64,000 nucleotides of DNA, from the NCBI GenBank assembly GCA_963828015.1, contig CAWHCD010000006.1, positions 620,001 through 684,000 on the forward strand, given 5' to 3'. Position 1 is the first letter of the stretch, and each line of letters starts with the position of its first letter. This DNA is from CAVPUA01 sp963828015 (GTDB lineage: Bacteria > Actinomycetota > Actinomycetes > Mycobacteriales > Jatrophihabitantaceae). Below, piece after piece: positions 15,221 to 23,552 of the stretch. The translations under genes and the position numbers were made by a program. Under the pieces are notes generated by a model. It worked only from the letters and a program-made list of their open reading frames with translations, ran no database searches and was not told the origin of the DNA.

Positions 15221-15771
15221 CAGGCGTTCTGGTAGCCCTGCGGTACTGGATCGGGCGCGTCGACGTCCTCGTCCTCGCCGCCACCGCGCTCGTGGCACCA
15301 CGGGCACCAAGGCTGCAGCTTGCGGTGGCTCGAGTACGACAGCACGAGGTAGACCATGCTCAGCTGCGCGGCCGTCCAGATGCCGAGCCCGATCCGGCCC
15401 GGAATGAATGCCGATCCGATGAGCACGACCAGGTAGGCGATCACGAGCACCTTGTTCGAGCCCAGGTGCGTCACCTGGAAGCGACGCTTGCGGCGGGCCG
15501 CGACCTCGGCCGCGTTGAGCGGCATCGTGCCCATGCAGGACTCACAGAGGCGGCGGTCGTGCTGGCGCATGAGCAGCCAGCTGGTGATCACCAGCGCCAT
15601 CACCCCGAGCGGCACCATGATCGACAGCAGCGTGCCCGCGGGCAGTGGATGAAGTCGCAATACAACGGCGGCCAGGATGGCGCCGATCAGTAGGTTGCTC
15701 GCGCGGTGGCCCCACCACGCGGCCATCCGTGATGGCCACGGATCTGCCCCGAAATATTCGATACTCGTCAT
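15220..15771 (-). CDS. Membrane protein with two CxxC motifs
   Basis: The protein has 183 aa from ATG 15771, which follows a G6 purine tract about 7 nt upstream; the frame is open to 15990 but without an RBS. It has two pairs of hydrophobic segments (about residues 21-60 and 103-135). CESC lies between the pairs, and CPWCHERGGG with an acidic tail ends the protein. The four cysteines suggest a metal site or redox pair on the cytoplasmic face. The family is not recognised beyond being a conserved hypothetical. It is translationally coupled to the DUF885 gene through TGATG, so a joint role is possible. Confidence 0.65.
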   Translation of the reverse strand: MTSIEYFGADPWPSRMAAWWGHRASNLLIGAILAAVVLRLHPLPAGTLLSIMVPLGVMALVITSWLLMRQHDRRLCESCMGTMPLNAAEVAARRKRRFQVTHLGSNKVLVIAYLVVLIGSAFIPGRIGLGIWTAAQLSMVYLVLSYSSHRKLQPWCPWCHERGGGEDEDVDAPDPVPQGYQNA

Positions 15772-15881
15772 CAATTGCCCCCCAGCAATAGACCCCCAAT
15801 GCGTAAGCATGGTGCCTCGGTGCCTATTGATCAACTCACGGCGCGAAATTCGTGTAAACGCCTCGCCCTCATTCCCCTCAC

Positions 15882-15951
15882 GCCGAGTGGCCGCGAAAGC
15901 CGCGAGTGGGCCGCTGCTCGCGCCCACTGGGCGAGCTCGCGCCCACTCGCT
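15882..15951. repeat. Palindromic repeat, upstream copy (two inverted 30-nt units)
   Basis: The first unit, 15882-15911, begins GCCGAGTGG and ends CCGCGAGTGGGC. An inverted unit lies at 15922-15951 (read on the minus strand: GCGAGTGGGCGCGAGCTC then CAGTGGGC). The units match at about 21 of 30 positions. The first differs from the unit at 16901-16930 (minus strand) at only 4 of 30 positions. The element is intergenic between the CxxC protein gene and the DUF559 gene. Confidence 0.7.
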
Positions 15952-15962
15952 GGCAGGTATCG

Positions 15963-15995
15963 CGCTTGTGGACAGGGGTGAGTTGTCCACAAGCG
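15963..15995. repeat. 12-bp perfect inverted repeat containing DnaA-box-like arms
   Basis: CGCTTGTGGACA (15963-15974) and TGTCCACAAGCG (15984-15995) are perfect inverse complements with 9 nt between. TTGTCCACA at 15983-15991 equals the DnaA box form preferred in high-GC actinobacteria; the opposite arm gives CTGTCCACA, one base different. It lies 48 nt before the ATG of the DUF559 gene. It may be an operator or hairpin; two boxes do not make an origin. Confidence 0.65.
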
Positions 15996-16042
15996 GCTTC
16001 TTGACCTCGGCGTCGCAGTTGCGGCCCGGTCACGCTGATTCG

Positions 16043-16946
16043 ATGACTGCACCGCGAGTACACCTTGGCCGCAACCTCTGGGTTCACACCGACACCGGCG
16101 ATGATTTCGCGGCGTTATGTGCCGCCGCTGTAGGCAGCTTCCAGGTGAGTCGACGCTAGTGCTGATGACCGCGGCACGCCTGCACGGAATGTGGCTGCCC
16201 GCCCAGCCGGACGAGGTCCAGCTGGCCACCTGCTCGGGCGGGCAGCGCGGGCGCGACATGTCCCGGGCTCGCCGCCCGCAGTTCATCTCGCACCGACGTC
16301 AGCTGCCGATCGAGGACCGAACCGTGACCGCCGGATTGCCGACAACCACGGCAGCGCGTACGTGGCGCGACCTGGCTGTTCACCTCAGCCTGCCCGACCT
16401 GGTCGCGGCCGGCGACAGTGTTCTGCGCGCCGGCGCCACCACGACCCAGCTGGCAGAGGTCGTCACCCGGACCCGGGCCGAGCGCGGCGTGCGTCGGGCT
16501 CCGCGCTATGCCTGCTCGACGAACGCTCCCGGTCGCGGCCCGAGTCTCACCTGCGGGTGGCCGTGACCGTCGACGGGCTGCCGGCGTTCGCGGTGAACGA
16601 GGCGGTCTACCGCGACGAGGGCGGTTGGCTGGCCGAGCCGGATCTGTCCCTTGCCGAGGCCAAGATCGCGATCGAATACCAGGGTGAGGAACACGCGGAT
16701 GCCAGCCGGATGCGTCGCGACCTGACTCGGTTCGCCGACCTGCGCGCCAACGGGTGGGCGGTGCTCGCCTACGGGCCGGCGGAGACGTTCACCCGGCCAT
16801 GGACGGCACCGAACGAGGTCCGGGCGGTCCTGCGCGTGCGTGCACCCCACCTCCTCCTGCGCCGAGTGGGCGATAACGCCGCGAGTGGTCAGGTAGAAGT
16901 GCCCACTCGCGGAGTTCGCACCCACTCGGCGAAGAGGTGGGGTTAG
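16043..16946 (+). pseudogene. DUF559 / AbiEi-like endonuclease-fold protein, frame broken twice
   Basis: Three frames must be joined to recover one protein of about 300 aa. Frame one starts at ATG 16043 (MTAPRVHLGRNLWVH) and fails near 16140. Frame two continues with TAARLHGMWLP, an AbiEi-like winged-helix segment, up to ERGVRRA. Frame three, from about 16503, carries the DUF559 Vsr-like nuclease core LAEAKIAIEYQGEEHADASR with the expected E, K and EYxG residues. The last codons run straight through the downstream palindromic repeat to TAG 16944-16946. Such stand-alone genes are common accessory genes in actinobacteria, and their function is uncertain. Two lesions plus flanking repeats make true decay plausible, though indel errors elsewhere in this assembly are an alternative. 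Confidence 0.65.
16861..16930. repeat. Palindromic repeat, downstream copy (two inverted 30-nt units)
   Basis: The unit at 16861-16890 begins GCCGAGTGGGC and ends CGCGAGTGGTC. The inverted unit at 16901-16930 reads on the minus strand GCCGAGTGGGTGCGAACTCC and ends CGCGAGTGGGC. The arms agree at about 24 of 30 positions and are separated by AGGTAGAAGT. The RNA or single-stranded DNA could fold into one long hairpin. It overlaps the 3' end of the DUF559 frame and ends 18 nt before the stop of the convergent IclR gene. Confidence 0.75.
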
Positions 16947-16947
16947 T

Positions 16948-17673
16948 TCAGGGCGCCAGGCTGGCGGTGATGCGACGGGCGCCGCGGACGAGGATCGGGG
17001 CGAACTGCTGCCCCGGGGCCCGGCCGAGTCGCTCGATCGGGCCCGAGATCGACAAGGCGGCGATCACCGCACCGTCGCGGTCGAACACGGGCGCGGAAAC
17101 GGAGGCGACGCCGGCCTCGCGCTGTCCCACTGACTGGGCCCAGCCCCGTCGACGAACGTCGGCGAGCACACGAGCGGTGAACTCGGCCTGGTCCAGCAGC
17201 CCCTCCAGCCCGGAGTCGGTCCGCCAGGCGGCCAGCACCTGCGCGGCCGAGCCGGCGGTCATGGGTAGCCGTGACCCTACGGGCACGGTCGTGCGCAGTC
17301 CGCTCGCGCGTTCGGCGACGGCGATGCAGACGCGGGTGGCACCTTCGGCCCGATAGAGCTGGGCACTCTCACCGGCCTCGTCGCGCACCGCGGACAGAAC
17401 CGGCCCGGCGGCCAGCACGAGCGGGTCCGGTAGCGCGGCGGACAACTCGGCCAGACGCGGGCCGGGTACGAACCGCCCGTCGCCGTCTCGGGCCAGCAGG
17501 CGATGCACCTCGAGGGCGATGGCCAGGCGATGGGCAGTGGCCCGGGGGAGGTGGGTCGAGGCGACGAGGTCGGCCAGGCTGCTGGGTTGGGCCGCCGCGG
17601 CATCGAGCAGCGCTACCACCTTGTCGACGACGCCGATCCCGCTACTCTGGTTATCACTGCTAGACTGTCCCAC
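16948..17673 (-). CDS. IclR-family regulator of leuCD (NdgR/LtbR type)
   Basis: This 241-aa DNA-binding regulator has an N-terminal winged helix-turn-helix (about residues 14-62, with SLADLVASTHLPRATAHR as recognition region). The C-terminal IclR effector domain spans about residues 75-240. It is divergent from leuC with only 65 nt between the starts. This arrangement and the family match NdgR of Streptomyces and LtbR of Corynebacterium, which control leuCD and other amino acid genes. A palindrome in the gap is the likely operator. The GTG at 17673 is the first start in the open frame. The effector is presumably an amino acid or pathway intermediate, which is not visible here. Confidence 0.9.
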   Translation of the reverse strand: MGQSSSDNQSSGIGVVDKVVALLDAAAAQPSSLADLVASTHLPRATAHRLAIALEVHRLLARDGDGRFVPGPRLAELSAALPDPLVLAAGPVLSAVRDEAGESAQLYRAEGATRVCIAVAERASGLRTTVPVGSRLPMTAGSAAQVLAAWRTDSGLEGLLDQAEFTARVLADVRRRGWAQSVGQREAGVASVSAPVFDRDGAVIAALSISGPIERLGRAPGQQFAPILVRGARRITASLAP

Positions 17674-17688
17674 AAAGCGATACTAGCG

Positions 17689-17703
17689 TCTCAATATATG
17701 AGA
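17689..17703. promoter_or_regulatory. Palindromic operator between the IclR gene and leuC
   Basis: TCTCA-ATATA-TGAGA is a perfect 5-bp palindrome with an AT-rich centre that stands out in this GC-rich DNA. It is placed 15 nt before the regulator start and 35 nt before the leuC ATG, so a bound dimer could block both promoters. Similar TCTCA...TGAGA sites are known in front of leuCD in actinobacteria controlled by this regulator type. Confidence 0.7.
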
Positions 17704-17738
17704 TAGCAAGAATGCAAATCACCGACGGAGAGGCCAGC

Positions 17739-19166
17739 ATGGGCAAGACACTCGCCGAGAAGTTGTGGGACAGCCACGTGGTGCACAGCGCCGCCGGCGA
17801 ACCGGACCTGCTGTTCATCGACATGCACCTGATCCATGAGGTCACCAGCCCGCAGGCCTTCGACGGCCTTCGCCTGGCCGGACGGCCGGTGCACCGACCC
17901 GACCTGACCCTGGCCACCGAGGACCACAACACCCCCACCGACTACACGCTGCCGCTGATCGGCACGAGCGCCATCAAGGACGACGTCAGCCGCCTGCAGA
18001 TCGAGACGCTGCGTAGCAACTGTGCCGAGTTCGGTGTGACGATCTACCCGATGGGCGACGCCGACTCGGGCATCGTGCACGTCATCGGCCCGCAGCTGGG
18101 GATTACCCAGCCGGGTATGACGATCGTCTGCGGCGACTCGCACACCTCCACCCACGGCGCGTTCGGCGCTCTCGCGTTCGGCATCGGCACGAGCCAGGTC
18201 GAACACGTCCTGGCGACCCAGACGCTGCCGATGGACCGTCCCAAGACGATGGCGGTGACCGTGACCGGCGAGCTGCCCGCCGGGGTGACTCCCAAGGACG
18301 TGATCCTGGCCGTCATAGCCCAGACCGGCACCGGCGGCGGCCAGGGGTACATGGTCGAGTACCGCGGCGACACGTTCGAGCGGATGAGCATGGAGGGCCG
18401 CATGACGGTCTGCAACATGAGCATCGAATGGGGCGCCCGAGCCGGCATGATCGCGCCCGATCAGACGACGTTCGACTACCTGCAGGGGCGCCCGCATGCG
18501 CCCCAGGGGGAGCAATGGGACAAGGCGCTGGCCTACTGGAAGACGTTGCGCACCGATGCCGACGCCGGGTTCGACGCCGAGGTCGTGCTCGACGCGGCCA
18601 CGCTGACGCCCTTCGTCACCTGGGGCACGAACCCCGGTCAAGGCGCCCCGTTGAGCGCCAACGTGCCCGATCCGGCGGCCATCGAGGACGAGTCCGAGCG
18701 CATCGCGGCCGAGAAGGCCCTGGTCTACATGGGCCTCGAGGCGGGCACGCCGTTGCGCGATCTCAAGGTCGACACCGTCTTCGTCGGCTCCTGTACCAAC
18801 GGGCGCATCGAGGACCTGCGCGCGGCGGCCGAGGTCATCCAGGGCCGAACGGTCGCCGATTCGGTGCGGATGCTCGTCGTTCCCGGCTCGGTCAGGGTCC
18901 GCTTGCAGGCGGAGGCCGAGGGGCTGGATGCGATCTTCATTGCCGCGGGCGCGGATTGGCGCCAGGCCGGTTGCTCGATGTGTCTGGGGATGAACCCCGA
19001 TCAGCTCGCACCGGGGGAGCGCAGCGCGTCGACGTCCAACCGCAACTTCGAAGGTCGCCAGGGCAAGGGTGGGCGGACCCATCTCGTCTCGCCGCTGGTG
19101 GCCGCTGCGACGGCCATCACCGGGCACCTGTCGAGCCCGGCCGACCTACTCGACCCGGTCAAGTAA
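17739..19166 (+). CDS. leuC: 3-isopropylmalate dehydratase large subunit
   Basis: This 475-aa aconitase-family protein isomerises 2- to 3-isopropylmalate together with LeuD. The [4Fe-4S] ligands are in FVGSCTNGR near residue 352 and in GCSMCLGMNPD near 412-422. The aconitase signature GDSHTSTHGAFGALAFGIG lies near residues 130-148. The frame is open from ATG 17712, but ATG 17739 is chosen because GGAGAGG (17727-17733) stands 5 nt upstream and the protein then starts MGKTLAEKLWD. leuD follows after 14 nt. Expression is probably set by the divergent IclR regulator. Confidence 0.96.
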   Translation: MGKTLAEKLWDSHVVHSAAGEPDLLFIDMHLIHEVTSPQAFDGLRLAGRPVHRPDLTLATEDHNTPTDYTLPLIGTSAIKDDVSRLQIETLRSNCAEFGVTIYPMGDADSGIVHVIGPQLGITQPGMTIVCGDSHTSTHGAFGALAFGIGTSQVEHVLATQTLPMDRPKTMAVTVTGELPAGVTPKDVILAVIAQTGTGGGQGYMVEYRGDTFERMSMEGRMTVCNMSIEWGARAGMIAPDQTTFDYLQGRPHAPQGEQWDKALAYWKTLRTDADAGFDAEVVLDAATLTPFVTWGTNPGQGAPLSANVPDPAAIEDESERIAAEKALVYMGLEAGTPLRDLKVDTVFVGSCTNGRIEDLRAAAEVIQGRTVADSVRMLVVPGSVRVRLQAEAEGLDAIFIAAGADWRQAGCSMCLGMNPDQLAPGERSASTSNRNFEGRQGKGGRTHLVSPLVAAATAITGHLSSPADLLDPVK

Positions 19167-19180
19167 GGGGAATCACGCCC

Positions 19181-19776
19181 ATGGACAAGTTCACCGAGCA
19201 CCGCGGCACCGCTATCCCGTTGCGTCGTAGCAACGTCGACACCGACCAGATCATCCCGGCGGTGTACCTCAAGCGGGTCACGCGCAGCGGCTTCGAGGAC
19301 GGCCTGTTCCGTTCCTGGCGCACGAACGAGCCCGACTTCGTGCTCAATCAACCGCGATATGACGGCGCGACGATACTGGTCGCCGGACCGGACTTCGGCA
19401 CTGGATCCTCCCGCGAACACGCCGTCTGGGCCCTGACCGACTACGGCTTCAAGGTCATCATCTCGCCGCGCTTTGCCGATATTTTCCGGGAAACTCGCTC
19501 AAGGCCGGTTTGCTGACGGTCGTGCTGGCCGAGAAGGTCGTCCAACGGCTGTGGGATGACATCGAGACCGATCCCACCACCATCGTCACGGTGGATCTGG
19601 TCGAACGACAGGTCCGCTGGAGTGGCGAGGTGCACGACTTCGACCTCGATGACTACAGCCGGTGGCGGTTGATGGAAGGTCTGGATGACATCGGGCTGAC
19701 CCTGCGCCACGTCGACGAAATCGCGACCTATGAGACGACGCGCCCGTCCTGGCTGCCGACCTCGACCCACATCTGA
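19181..19776 (+). CDS. leuD: 3-isopropylmalate dehydratase small subunit, one frameshift
   Basis: This is the partner of LeuC, about 198 aa after repair. The first frame reads MDKFTEHRGTAIPLRRSNVD and continues to PRFADIFRE, then hits a stop. The second frame resumes with LKAGLLTVVL and runs to TAG-free sequence ending at TGA 19774-19776. The family sequence DIFR-GNSLKAGLL is restored by adding one G in the GGG run at 19488-19490. The swivelling-domain residues GSSREHAVWAL are intact. AAGGGG (19165-19170) serves as RBS. Loss of a single G in a G run in a leucine biosynthesis gene whose other members are intact points to sequencing or assembly error. Confidence 0.88.
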
Positions 19777-19923
19777 GGGGGTCCGGCGCGACACGTGAGC
19801 AGAATTGTGCTGCGACACAAGCGGATTGCGTTGTCCGAAGGCGGTTGAGGGCCTACCGTTTGCCGCAAGTCAGCCAATCGGGCCGGCGCAACGGGAACGA
19901 CCGAACTTTTCAACGGAGGACAC

Positions 19924-20419
19924 GTGCCAAACAAGGCTCAGTTCATCGAACTGCTTTCCAGCAGCTTCGACGGCGACAAGAAGCGCGCAGCTGCCGCGCT
20001 CGACGCCGTGATCGACCTCATCTACGTGAACGTGGCGAAGGGCGAGAAGGTCGGGCTGACCGGCTTCGGCATCTTCGAGAAGCGTGAGCGGCGCGCGCGC
20101 ACCGCACGCAACCCCGCCACAGGCGCGACCGTGCACGTCAAGAAGACCTCGGTGCCGGCATTCCGCCCCGGCGCGGAGTTCCGCGCGATCACCAGCGGAG
20201 CCAAGAAGCTGGCCAAGGCGCCGGCCAAGAAGGCGGCTCCGGTGAAGAAGGTCGTGGCCAAGGCGCCGGCCAAGAAGGCCGCGCCGGTGAAGAAGGCGGC
20301 TCCGGCCAAGAAGGCCGTTCCGGTCGAAGAAGGTCGTCGCCAAGGCGCCGGCCAAGAAGGCCGCTCCGGCCAAGAAGGCGCCCGCGAAGAAGGCTCCGGC
20401 CAAGAAGACCGCCCGCTAG
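19924..20419 (+). CDS. hupB: HU-family nucleoid protein with PAKK-repeat tail, frameshift in the tail
   Basis: The HU domain (residues 1 to about 92) is complete: MPNKAQFIELL at the start and the signature GFGIFEKRERRARTARNP with the beta-arm FRPG. It is followed by the histone H1-like tail of Lys/Ala/Pro repeats (AKAPAKKAAPVKK...) typical of actinobacterial HupB/HupS. At 20326 one extra G (GTCGAAGAAG for GTCAAGAAG) throws the tail into an acidic, Gly-rich frame. Removing it restores PAKK repeats to TAG at 20417-20419, about 164 aa in total. The start is GTG with RBS GGAGGA. The gene lies downstream of leuD, as in mycobacteria. Confidence 0.9.
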
Positions 20420-20430
20420 CTCGATCGCTG

Positions 20431-20473
20431 CGAAGGCCCGGTATCCGCGAGGATGTCGGGCCTTCGTCTTGTT
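20431..20473 (+). terminator. Rho-independent terminator of hupB
   Basis: CGAAGGCCCG (20431-20440) pairs with CGGGCCTTCG (20457-20466). The apical part holds a further ATCC/GGAT pairing around GCGA. It is followed by TCTTGTT. It begins 12 nt after the repaired hupB stop, which itself supports that stop as the true gene end. Confidence 0.75.
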
Positions 20474-20482
20474 GCGGGCCCC

Positions 20483-21361
20483 TCAGCGGGGCGAGAGCGG
20501 AGTGCGGTAGTACTCCGACGTTACTGCCTTGGCGCCGGCGAAGCCGATGACCCACACCCCGCCCTTGCGCGTCTTGGCCGGGCGCGAGCGAGGTACACAA
20601 CGCCAGTCGTGCAGCAGCGAAGGAATCACGTCGCCCTGACTGCTCAGCACGACCCGGCCCGATTCCTCGAGCAAGGAACGAATGGTGGCCTGGGCCCGCT
20701 TGGCGTCCGCGGCGTACCCCTGATCGCCCAGGCGGTTGTCGGCCTCGATGCTCAGTCCGGTGAGCGCGGCCAGCGGCTCCACGGTCTGCACGCAGCGCGT
20801 GCGATCGGCGCTGATGATGCGTTCCGGGGCGAAGCTGGCCAGAAACGGGGCGAGCGCGGCTGCCTGCAATCGACCGGAGGCCTCCAGCGGGCGCCGTTCA
20901 TCGGGCCCGCTCCACTGGGAGCGGCTACCGGCTCGGGCGTGCCGTACGAGCACCAGGACGGCCTCGAGGGCCGGGGCCCGCAGGGCGGCGTCGATCACCT
21001 GCCGATCGTGGAAATAGGTCAGCCGGGCGCGGGCCTTATCGGGGGGCAGCCACTCGATCCGGTCCACCTCCTCGGACTCCACGAACTCCCCGTCGAGGTA
21101 GCTGGCCTGCCAATAGTCGACCAGCTTCATCATCGAGTCGATCGGATAGGTGATCCGGGTCAGCAACTGAGCCAGGGCTACGCGAGCCCCGGTCTCCTCG
21201 CCGACTTCGCGCGCTGCGGCCACCGCAGGGGATTCACCGTGGTGCAGCTTGCCTTTGGGCAGTGACCAGTCGTCGTACCGAGGCCGGTGGATGACCGCGA
21301 TGTGCCCGTCACGGTGCACCACGGCACCGGCGGCGCGCACCGCCTGGGGCTTACTCGCCAC
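20483..21361 (-). CDS. mutT1: Nudix hydrolase fused to a histidine phosphatase domain (MutT1-like)
   Basis: The protein has 292 aa in two domains. The N-terminal Nudix box is perfect (GKLHHGE-x7-REVGEETG near residues 37-59). The C-terminal histidine phosphatase domain begins with LVLVRHARAG near residue 138 and includes RTRCVQT near 187. Mycobacterial MutT1 has the same build and hydrolyses 8-oxo-dGTP and diadenosine polyphosphates; I infer the same role in nucleotide-pool sanitation. The ATG overlaps the end of ppk by 11 nt, so the two are coupled. Gene order (hupB, mutT1, ppk1, fbiD) is the mycobacterial one. Confidence 0.9.
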   Translation of the reverse strand: MASKPQAVRAAGAVVHRDGHIAVIHRPRYDDWSLPKGKLHHGESPAVAAAREVGEETGARVALAQLLTRITYPIDSMMKLVDYWQASYLDGEFVESEEVDRIEWLPPDKARARLTYFHDRQVIDAALRAPALEAVLVLVRHARAGSRSQWSGPDERRPLEASGRLQAAALAPFLASFAPERIISADRTRCVQTVEPLAALTGLSIEADNRLGDQGYAADAKRAQATIRSLLEESGRVVLSSQGDVIPSLLHDWRCVPRSRPAKTRKGGVWVIGFAGAKAVTSEYYRTPLSPR

Positions 21362-23540
21362 GGGCAGCGGAGCGCTTCAGCAACGTCTCTTGGTAGTCGT
21401 TGCGACCAGTCCGTACCCACCGATCATCAGGCAGCAGCGTCCACGCCGCCGTGTCCTGATCGAAGGCCAGATCCATGAACGAGCGCAGATGCTCCTGGGC
21501 CGACGGCTCCTGGACCCGGGTCATCACCTCGACCCGACGGTCGAGGTTGCGATGCATGAGGTCGGCCGAGCCGATCCAATATTCCGGGGCGCCGTTGTTG
21601 GCCACGTAGAAGACCCGGGAATGTTCCAGGAAACGGCCCAGGATCGAGCGGGTATTGATGTTGTCCGACAACCCGGGGACGCCGGACTTGATCGTGCAGA
21701 ACGTCCGGATGAGCAAGTCGACGGGCACCCCGGCACGGGAGGCTCGATAGAGAGCATCGATCACCTGCTCGTCCACGAGGTGATTGGACTTGATCTGGAT
21801 GTGCGCCGGGCGCCCGGCTTCGGCGTGGGCGATCTCGCGCTCGATCCGTTCGATGAGACCGGCTCGGACCCCGTGCGGGGCCACCAGCAGTGAACGGTAT
21901 TCGGTCTGGCGCGAGTAACCGGTCAGCACGTTGAACAGGTCGGTCAGGTCGGCGCAGATCTCGGGGTCGGCCGTGAACAGGCCGAGGTCCTCGTAGAGGC
22001 GCGCCGTCTTGGGGTTGTAGTTGCCGGTGCCGATGTGGGCGTAGCGGCGCAGGTTGTTGCCTTCTTGGCGCACGACGAGCGCGGTCTTGCAGTGGGTCTT
22101 GAGCCCGACCACGCCGTAGACCACGTGACAGCCGGCCCGCTCCAGTGCACGGGCCCATTTGATGTTGGCCTGTTCGTCGAAACGGGCCTGGATCTCGACC
22201 AGCGCCACGACCTGTTTGCCGGCCTCGGCGGCGTCGATCAGGGCGTTGACGATCGGCGAGTCACCGGAAGTGCGGTAGAGCGTTTGCTTGATCGCGAGCA
22301 CGTTCGGATCGGCGGCCGCCTGCTCGATGAAGCGTTGCACGCTGGTGGCGAAGGACTCGTAGGGGTGATGCACGAGCACATCGCCATCACGCAAGGTGGA
22401 GAAGACCGACTTCGGAGTCTCGCCCTCGGCAAAGCGCGGCGGGGTGGCGGGGACGAAGGCCCGCTCCTTCAACGCCGGACGGTCGACGTCATAGACCTCC
22501 CACAGTGCGGACAGGTCGAGCAGTCCCGGCACCCGCAGCACGTCATCGGCCGAGACGTCGATCTCGCTCACCAGCAGTTCGAGCATCGCGTCGTCGATGT
22601 CGGAGGCGACCTCGAGCCGCACCGCCGGGCCGAACCGGCGCCGCGCCAGCTCGCGTTCGAGGGCCTGAAGCAGATCCTCGTCGCGGTCTTCCTCGACCTC
22701 GAAGTCGGCGTTGCGGGTGACCCGGAAGGGGTGGTGCTCGACGACCTGCATGCCCGGGAACAACATCGACAGGTGCGCGGCGATCAGTTCCTCGAGCGGC
22801 AGGAACTCGGCCTCGGTGGTGCTGCGTGAGACGACCACGAAGCGGGGCACGTTGTTGGGCACCTTGACGCGCGCGAAGCGTTCGACGCCGGCATCGCTGT
22901 CGCGCACGAGCACGGCCAGGTTGAGCGAAAGTCCGGAGATATAGGGAAATGGGTGCGCAGGGTCGACTGCGAGCGGGGTGAGCACCGGGAAGACCTTGCT
23001 GCGGAAGTAGTCGCCCAGCCGGGAGCGTTCCTCATCGTCGAGCGCGCCCCAACGGGCAATGCGAATGCCCTCGGCGGCCAGCGCCGGCTCGATGTCCTCG
23101 AGGAAGCAACGGGCGTGGCGATCGACCAACTCGCGGATGCGTTCGGCCAGTCGGGTCAGGGTCTTACCCGGGGTCAGCCCGTCGGCGTAGGTGACCTGTA
23201 GTCCCATGTCGGCTCGCCGCTTGAGGCCGGCGATGCGGACCATGTAGAACTCGTCGAGGTTGCTGGCGAAGATGGCGAGGAACTTCATCCGCTCCATCAG
23301 TGGTTGGTCGCGATCCTCGCCCAGCGCGAGCACCCGGGCGTTGAACGACAGCCAGGACAGCTCGCGGTTGCTGAACCGGCCGTCCGGGAGGTCCAGGGCC
23401 AGGTCAGGCAGCTCGTCGAGATCGCCCTCGGGCACGGAGTCGGCGGCGTCGATGTCGGCTGGGCGCACAGCAGGCTGCTCCGGGACCTTGGAGGCGAAGG
23501 CCGATACGTCGGGCTGCGAGCTGCTCATCCGGTACATCAT
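21351..23540 (-). CDS. ppk1: Polyphosphate kinase 1
   Basis: This 729-aa enzyme reversibly makes polyphosphate from ATP. The N-domain opens with RFSNRELSWLSFNARVLA (residues about 55-72), and the FASNLDEFYMVRIAGLK segment follows near 91-107. The catalytic region contains KTHCKTALVVRQE and the autophosphorylated-His part RRYAHIGTGNYN. A second conserved block carries IKSNHLVDE. Length is normal; about 50 N-terminal residues are variable. The frame starts at ATG 23540, but ATG 23528 (MSSSQPD) is equally possible since neither has a clear RBS. It is co-transcribed with mutT1. The fbiD stop lies only 12 nt upstream. Confidence 0.96.
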   Translation of the reverse strand: MMYRMSSSQPDVSAFASKVPEQPAVRPADIDAADSVPEGDLDELPDLALDLPDGRFSNRELSWLSFNARVLALGEDRDQPLMERMKFLAIFASNLDEFYMVRIAGLKRRADMGLQVTYADGLTPGKTLTRLAERIRELVDRHARCFLEDIEPALAAEGIRIARWGALDDEERSRLGDYFRSKVFPVLTPLAVDPAHPFPYISGLSLNLAVLVRDSDAGVERFARVKVPNNVPRFVVVSRSTTEAEFLPLEELIAAHLSMLFPGMQVVEHHPFRVTRNADFEVEEDRDEDLLQALERELARRRFGPAVRLEVASDIDDAMLELLVSEIDVSADDVLRVPGLLDLSALWEVYDVDRPALKERAFVPATPPRFAEGETPKSVFSTLRDGDVLVHHPYESFATSVQRFIEQAAADPNVLAIKQTLYRTSGDSPIVNALIDAAEAGKQVVALVEIQARFDEQANIKWARALERAGCHVVYGVVGLKTHCKTALVVRQEGNNLRRYAHIGTGNYNPKTARLYEDLGLFTADPEICADLTDLFNVLTGYSRQTEYRSLLVAPHGVRAGLIERIEREIAHAEAGRPAHIQIKSNHLVDEQVIDALYRASRAGVPVDLLIRTFCTIKSGVPGLSDNINTRSILGRFLEHSRVFYVANNGAPEYWIGSADLMHRNLDRRVEVMTRVQEPSAQEHLRSFMDLAFDQDTAAWTLLPDDRWVRTGRNDYQETLLKRSAARGE

Positions 23541-23552
23541 GCCCGGTGAAAG

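Noticed and set aside
15963..15995. Replication origin
   Set aside because: Only one exact DnaA box and a mirror copy are present; there is no dnaA, dnaN or box cluster nearby.
19480..19520. Programmed frameshift in leuD, and likewise in gltB or pyk
   Set aside because: No slippery heptamer plus stimulator is evident, orthologues are unshifted, and the indels fall in short G runs shared with non-related genes.
20210..20416. Tandem repeat array, possible CRISPR-like region
   Set aside because: The repetition comes from PAKK codons in the HU tail; there are no spacers.
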